Source: an uncultured Clostridium sp. (GTDB lineage Bacteria > Bacillota_I > Bacilli_A > RF39 > UBA660). From it: DNA of 10,323 nt. The stretch lies in contig CAJKHY010000031.1 of NCBI GenBank assembly GCA_905199855.1, positions 1-10,323 on the forward strand, given 5' to 3'. A model generated the notes under the pieces. It was not told the origin of the DNA. It searched no databases and was given only the letters and a program-made list of their open reading frames with translations. Positions within the stretch are counted from its first letter, which is position 1. Every line of letters begins with the position of its first letter. Shown in pieces: positions 6,151 through 10,323 of this stretch. A program made the translations under genes and the position numbers.

Positions 6151-7319
6151 TGTTTTTACACAATTTTAAGTATTCATTGAAGATATTATTACGTAATAAA
6201 GAACTTTTGTTTTGGACATTTATTTTTCCAATTATTTTAGGGACGTTTTTTAGTATGGCTTTTTCTAATATTGAAAAGGAAGAGAGTTTAAATATTATTG
6301 ATATTGCTATTGTAGATAGTGGTTTTTATCAGGATAATGATATTTATAAAAAGACATTTGAATATTTGAGTGATAAGAATAATAAGGATAGGTTATTTAA
6401 TACAGTAGTAACCAATTTGGACAATGCTAAAAAGTTACTTATTGATAATAAGATAACGGGTTATTTACTTTTTGGTTCAGATGATGTTAGAATAGTAGTA
6501 TTTAAAAATGGTATTAATGAGACAATTTTAAAATATGTGGTGGATGAGATAGAAAGTCAAAAAGAGGTAAGTAGTAATTTAATAAAGAAAGAGATTATGG
6601 ATAATAATGGTGAAGTTAATTATTCGGATTTAATTAATAAAATAAATGGTTTATTTAATGATGATCAAGTTAAGTTAAATAATATATCTAATAAGAATTT
6701 AAGTTATACTATGGTTGAATTTTATACACTTATTGCTATGGCTGCTTTATATGGCTCGATAATTGCTATGACCGCGACTAATAAGGCTATAGCTAATGTT
6801 AGTAATGTAGGTATGCGTTCATCAGTTGCTCCAATTAAGAAGAGTATGATACTTTTAGGTGGTTTTCTTGCTAGTTATATAGTGCAGGTAATTGGGTTGA
6901 GTTTGTTATTTATATATACTATATTTGTGTTAAAGGTTGATTATGGAAATGATTTTTTGGCAGTTGTATTACTTTCTCTTGCAGGCTCTTTAGCGGGATT
7001 ATCTTTAGGTGTAACTGTTTCTACTCTAATTAAATCTAGTGAAGGAACCAAAACAGGAATTATTATTGCTATTACGATGTTTTGGTGTTATTTATCAGGT
7101 ATGATGGGAATAAGTACGAAGTATCTTTTTGATAAAAATTTACCTTTTTTAAATAAGGTGAACCCTGCTGGTATGATAACAGATGGTTTTTATTCGTTAT
7201 ATTATTATGGTGTGGGAAGTCGTTTTGAGAAAAATATAATTAGTTTAATTATTTTTTCATTATTGCTTTTCTTAATATCTTTAATAAGTTTAAGGAGGCA
7301 AAAGTATGACAGTATTTAG
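6150..7319 (+). CDS. ABC-2 type permease, first of a pair
   Basis: A 389-residue membrane subunit of the ABC exporter. One membrane segment near residues 19-38 is followed by a long soluble loop (about 40-188), expected outside the cell. Five more segments follow, around 190-210, 233-261, 269-290, 303-322 and 364-381. This 1+5 layout is typical of ABC2_membrane_3 (PF12698) permeases. The FWTFIFPIILGTFF stretch in the first helix and the VNPAGMITDGFYSLYYY segment before the last helix are characteristic. The start overlaps the ATPase stop by one base, with AGGAA about 11 bases upstream. The final 14 bases overlap the second permease. Two different permeases with one ATPase suggest a heterodimeric membrane core. 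The substrate is unknown. Confidence 0.92.
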   Translation: MFLHNFKYSLKILLRNKELLFWTFIFPIILGTFFSMAFSNIEKEESLNIIDIAIVDSGFYQDNDIYKKTFEYLSDKNNKDRLFNTVVTNLDNAKKLLIDNKITGYLLFGSDDVRIVVFKNGINETILKYVVDEIESQKEVSSNLIKKEIMDNNGEVNYSDLINKINGLFNDDQVKLNNISNKNLSYTMVEFYTLIAMAALYGSIIAMTATNKAIANVSNVGMRSSVAPIKKSMILLGGFLASYIVQVIGLSLLFIYTIFVLKVDYGNDFLAVVLLSLAGSLAGLSLGVTVSTLIKSSEGTKTGIIIAITMFWCYLSGMMGISTKYLFDKNLPFLNKVNPAGMITDGFYSLYYYGVGSRFEKNIISLIIFSLLLFLISLISLRRQKYDSI

Positions 7320-8451
7320 AACTTTTTGGAAACTAGTAAAAAAGCATAAGGGAATGATTATTTTATATACAGTTATGTTAGTTTTATTTGGTAGTATTAA
7401 TATGTCTTCAAATAATCAGTCTTTGATATTTACGGCTAGTAAACCTGATGTTTTGATCGTAAATAATGATGTTGATGAGGGTATAACTAGGAATTTAATT
7501 GATTATGTAGGTGAAAATGCTAATTTGGTTGATATTAAAGATAACGAAGAAGCAAGAGACGATGCATTATTTTATCGTGATGTTAGTTATATTATTTATA
7601 TTCCTAGTAATTATAGAAATGATGTACTTAGTGGGAAGAATCCCATTTTAGATATCAAGAGTGCTTTAGATTATGAAGCAAGTTTTATGGAAATGATGTT
7701 AAAAAGGTATATTAAAATACAAAACATTTATGCTAATTTTTATGATAATGAGAGTGATATAATTGGGGCGATTAATAGTAGTTTGGTATCTAAAAGTAAA
7801 ATAGATATAACTGCTAAGGTGGATACTAGTAAAACAGAGAGAATGTCATTTTATTTTAATTTTGCTAGTTATAGTATTATGGCTGTTATTCTTTATATTA
7901 TTAGTTTAGTATTAACTAGTTTTTATGAACATACTATCAATAAGCGAATTGTTATAAGTAGTATGGATTATAGGAGACATAATTATTTAATACTTGTTGC
8001 GAGTTTTACTTTTTCAGTAATTATTTGGCTTTTGTATTATTTGCTTAGTTATTTTATTTTAGGTAATATTGTGTTTACAGAGTTAGGTTTAATCTGTGCT
8101 TTAAATTTATTTATTTTTACTTTTTGTTCTTTGACTTTGGCACTTTTAATAACGTCTTTAATTAAAAATAAGAATGCTATAAGTGGTATTGTTAATGTTG
8201 TGGCTTTAGGTTCGGCATTTTTGTGCGGTTGTTTTATTCCTGCAGAGATGTTACCAAATATGGTTTTGAAGATAGCACATTTTTTACCAACGTATTGGTA
8301 TATTAATTCTAATGATTTGGTTCAAGTGATGGAAACGGTAAATATTTATAATGTGAAACCAATACTGGTTAACATGAGTGTGATGTTAGTATTTTCTTTA
8401 TTATTTATATGCTTAAACAATATGGCAATTAAATACAAGTTAAAGGGATAA
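7306..8451 (+). CDS. ABC-2 type permease, second of a pair
   Basis: A 381-residue partner of the preceding permease with the same plan: one early membrane segment (about 17-34), a large presumed outer domain (about 35-184) and five later segments (near 186-208, 225-252, 258-282, 290-310 and 354-373). Apart from this plan the two proteins look quite different. The stretch AFLCGCFIPAEMLP followed by LPTYWYINSND is typical of ABC-2 permeases between the last helices. A strong AAGGAGG (7292-7298), 7 bases before the ATG, lies inside the end of the first permease gene, which it overlaps by 14 bases. It appears to be the last gene of the operon. I find no convincing terminator in the 191 bases before der, so some read-through is possible. 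Confidence 0.9.
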   Translation: MTVFRTFWKLVKKHKGMIILYTVMLVLFGSINMSSNNQSLIFTASKPDVLIVNNDVDEGITRNLIDYVGENANLVDIKDNEEARDDALFYRDVSYIIYIPSNYRNDVLSGKNPILDIKSALDYEASFMEMMLKRYIKIQNIYANFYDNESDIIGAINSSLVSKSKIDITAKVDTSKTERMSFYFNFASYSIMAVILYIISLVLTSFYEHTINKRIVISSMDYRRHNYLILVASFTFSVIIWLLYYLLSYFILGNIVFTELGLICALNLFIFTFCSLTLALLITSLIKNKNAISGIVNVVALGSAFLCGCFIPAEMLPNMVLKIAHFLPTYWYINSNDLVQVMETVNIYNVKPILVNMSVMLVFSLLFICLNNMAIKYKLKG

Positions 8452-8591
8452 TAAAATGAGTCATTTGTGCTTTTGAATGTTATATTTTGAAACTTTTTAA
8501 GATGTTAAGAAATGAGAGATAAATATTAATATGATAGTTTTAAAAAGAATTAAGAAAAGTAAAATGTGCATTGAAAAAATTTAAACTTTAA

Positions 8592-8620
8592 TTTACTTAT
8601 TTTAATATATATGATAAAAT
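8592..8620 (+). promoter_or_regulatory. Promoter of der
   Basis: TTTACT (8592-8597) and TAAAAT (8615-8620) are 17 bases apart, with TGA directly before the -10 box as an extended element. The -10 ends 22 bases before the der start. The rest of the 8452-8642 gap holds no gene. Confidence 0.6.
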
Positions 8621-8642
8621 AATTTTTGCGAGGTGATACTAT

Positions 8643-9962
8643 ATGAAATTACCAACTGTGGCTTTAGTTGGCAGGCCTAATGTAGGAAAGTCAACAATAT
8701 TTAATAGATTAGTAGGCAAAAAAATTGCTATTATTGAAGATACTCCTGGTGTTACTAGGGATAGAATATATGGAGATGTTAGTTATAATGATTATAAATT
8801 TCATTTAATAGATACTGGCGGTATTGATGTAACTAAGGAATTTTTTAATGATGAAATTAAAATACAAGCAGAAATTGCTATCGATCAAGCGGATACTTTA
8901 GTTTTTGTTATTGATGGGAAAGAGCCACTTAATCAAAATGATTTTGTAATTAGAGATATGCTTAAGAAGTCAGGAAAAAAAGTAATTGTTGCGGTTAATA
9001 AAATTGATAATGAAAAAAGAAATGATAATATTTATGAGTATTATGAGCTTGGTTTTGATAAGGTTATTCCAATAAGTGGTGAACATAATGTTGGAATAGG
9101 AGAATTATTAGAAGAAATTACTTTAAATTTTCCTGTTTTAACTGATTATGAATATGATAATGATGTTACTAAGTTTTGTATTATAGGTAGACCTAATGTA
9201 GGAAAGAGTAGTTTGATTAATGCTCTTTTGAATGAGGAAAGGGCTATAGTTAGTAATAATGCTGGAACAACAAGAGATGCTATAGATACAGAATTTACAT
9301 ATAATAAGAAAAAATATGTGGCTATTGATACGGCTGGCATTCGTAAGAGTGGTAGAATTATTGAAAGTATTGAGAAGTATAGCGTTTTAAGGGCTATGAA
9401 AGCAATTGAGAGAAGTGATGTATGTGTTGTTGTTATTAATGCTGAAGAGGGGATTATTGAACATGATAAACATATTGCGGGTTATGCTTTAGAATCTGGT
9501 AAGGCAATGGTGCTTGTAGTTAATAAATGGGATACTGTTATGGACAAGAATGATATTAAAGGTTTTACTAAGTTGATGAGAGCTGAATTTCAATTTTTAT
9601 CTTATGTACCAATAGTTTTCTTGTCTGCTAAAACTAAGAAGAGAATACATACACTTATGCCTGAGATAGATAAGGTATATGAAAATTCGAAGAGAGAAGT
9701 AAAAACTAGTGTTTTGAATGATGTTATTAGAGATGCAGTTTTACTTAATCAACCACCTTCATATAAGGGTAAGAGATTAAAGATATATTTCGTTAATCAA
9801 AGTGGTGTTATGCCTCCTAAGTTTACTTTTAGTGTTAATAATAAGGGTTTAGTTCATTTTTCTTATGAGAGATATTTAGAGAATAAGTTAAGAGAAAATT
9901 TTGATTTTGAAGGAACTCCTATAACTATTCAATTTAAGAATCGTGGTGAAAAAGATATTTAA
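8643..9962 (+). CDS. der: Ribosome biogenesis GTPase Der (EngA)
   Basis: An essential double GTPase needed for maturation of the 50S ribosomal subunit; 439 residues, normal length. The first G domain has GRPNVGKST (10-18), the TPGVTRDR switch (34-41), DTGG (57-60) and NKID (119-122). The second has GRPNVGKSS (182-190), GTTRDAID (208-215), DTAG (229-232) and NKWD (294-297). A KH-like RNA-binding domain (about 355-439) closes the protein. Both domains keep every nucleotide-binding motif, so both should bind GTP. GAGGTGA (8630-8636) lies 6 bases before the ATG. It has its own promoter and is followed after 43 bases by the SpoVIF-like gene, with no terminator between them, so the two may share a transcript. 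Confidence 0.98.
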   Translation: MKLPTVALVGRPNVGKSTIFNRLVGKKIAIIEDTPGVTRDRIYGDVSYNDYKFHLIDTGGIDVTKEFFNDEIKIQAEIAIDQADTLVFVIDGKEPLNQNDFVIRDMLKKSGKKVIVAVNKIDNEKRNDNIYEYYELGFDKVIPISGEHNVGIGELLEEITLNFPVLTDYEYDNDVTKFCIIGRPNVGKSSLINALLNEERAIVSNNAGTTRDAIDTEFTYNKKKYVAIDTAGIRKSGRIIESIEKYSVLRAMKAIERSDVCVVVINAEEGIIEHDKHIAGYALESGKAMVLVVNKWDTVMDKNDIKGFTKLMRAEFQFLSYVPIVFLSAKTKKRIHTLMPEIDKVYENSKREVKTSVLNDVIRDAVLLNQPPSYKGKRLKIYFVNQSGVMPPKFTFSVNNKGLVHFSYERYLENKLRENFDFEGTPITIQFKNRGEKDI

Positions 9963-9974
9963 CAAATAATGAAA

Positions 9975-9999
9975 CTTAACATATTATATGTTAGGAGGT
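9975..9999 (+). promoter_or_regulatory. Hairpin overlapping the spoVIF ribosome binding site
   Basis: The arms CTTAACATA (9975-9983) and TATGTTAGG (9987-9995) form a 9-bp stem with one G-U pair and a TTA loop. The right arm includes the first three bases of AGGAGGT (9993-9999), the ribosome binding site 6 bases before the ATG at 10006. The site also decides the start: an in-frame ATG at 9988 lies in front of it and has no site of its own. The fold could reduce translation, or the palindrome could bind a protein. Confidence 0.5.
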
Positions 10000-10005
10000 A
10001 GTTTG

Positions 10006-10245
10006 ATGGCTTTTTCGGATAGTTTTTTTAAAAGGGTAGAAAAAAAGACTAATGTTGATAAGGATACGATTTTGTCTTTAGCGGCTAAATTGCAAGGTAA
10101 TATGAAAGACGAAAAGGTATTACGTGAAGTAATTGGAGATTTATCTAGGATGACTGGTAAGGAAGTAAGCAAGGAGAAGGAACAGAAGATTATTAATGCA
10201 GTTTTGAATGATAATGTTCCCAGGGATATGGATAAGTATATATAA
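10006..10245 (+). CDS. spoVIF: Stage VI sporulation protein F (SpoVIF) family protein
   Basis: A small soluble protein of 79 residues resembling SpoVIF (PF14069, formerly YjcC in Bacillus subtilis). There it is made late in sporulation and contributes to coat assembly and spore resistance. Recognisable features are the N-terminal FFKRVEKKTNVDKDTI segment, then LKxKDEK-like residues (NMKDEKVLREVI) and a C-terminal VSKEKEQKIINAVL helix followed by NDNVPRDMDKY. No signal peptide or membrane segment is seen, and it is mostly charged helix. The ATG at 10006 is chosen because a full AGGAGGT site stands 6 bases before it; a longer version from 9988 would put that site inside the coding region. It follows der closely. 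I recognised the family from memory of its pattern, so the call should be confirmed. It is the only sporulation-specific gene in the window. Confidence 0.78.
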   Translation: MAFSDSFFKRVEKKTNVDKDTILSLAAKLQGNMKDEKVLREVIGDLSRMTGKEVSKEKEQKIINAVLNDNVPRDMDKYI

Positions 10246-10323
10246 AGGTTCAATAAAATCTAGTGTGAAGTAAAATTTGCATAGATTGATGCAATATAAG
10301 GGAAAAAGTAAGATTTTTATGTA

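Noticed and set aside
8491..8516. Terminator after the second permease
   Set aside because: The best stem is short, A/T-only with a G-U pair, and has no T tract on either strand.
10277..10294. Hairpin TTGCAT-AGATTG-ATGCAA as terminator of spoVIF
   Set aside because: The stem has only 6 bp and no T run follows, so termination is unlikely.

Overview
The window is very AT-rich (G+C well below one third by eye). It looks like the chromosome of a low-GC Gram-positive (Bacillota, Bacilli-like) bacterium. Strong AGGAGG/GAGGTGA ribosome binding sites, TTGAAA/TATAAT promoters and A/T-flanked hairpin terminators support this. So does the gene set: a LysM amidase, a NodB deacetylase, CsaA, Der and the sporulation protein SpoVIF. 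All intact genes end in TAA or TAG and have no in-frame TGA, so the standard bacterial code fits. An uncultured gut Bacilli lineage is a reasonable guess, but the sequence does not prove it.

Layout. Positions 1-412 are non-coding and hold the terminator of an upstream gene plus the leader of a signal-peptide-less N-acetylmuramoyl-L-alanine amidase with four LysM repeats (413-1627, +). It converges, through a two-way terminator, on a membrane-anchored polysaccharide deacetylase with three Ig-like repeats (1695-3119, -). Upstream of that is a DUF368/PopT-type undecaprenyl-phosphate translocase (3195-4007, -). These three genes form a small cell-wall block. Next comes a nearly full-length but heavily broken TetR-family regulator (4093-4664, +) with its own terminator. 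A strong promoter (4814-4842) then starts a four-gene operon: csaA (4874-5203), an ABC ATPase (5212-6150) and two ABC-2 permeases (6150-7319 and 7306-8451), with gaps or overlaps of 14 nt or less. A separate promoter at 8592-8620 drives der (8643-9962), followed after 43 nt by a SpoVIF-like gene (10006-10245) whose ribosome binding site is partly folded into a hairpin.

How the parts fit. The amidase and deacetylase would act on peptidoglycan, and the DUF368 protein would recycle the lipid carrier used to build it. The amidase has no export signal, and a SpoVIF homologue lies in the same window, so a role in mother-cell lysis or spore biology is plausible (inference). The dead TetR gene sits where a local repressor of the ABC exporter operon would be expected, which suggests the exporter has lost its local control (inference).

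I see no CRISPR array, transposase, phage cluster, RNA gene or clearly new system. The most unusual points are the regulator decay in front of an intact exporter operon, a G/C-skew anomaly covering roughly 665-2580, and the hairpin over the spoVIF ribosome binding site.
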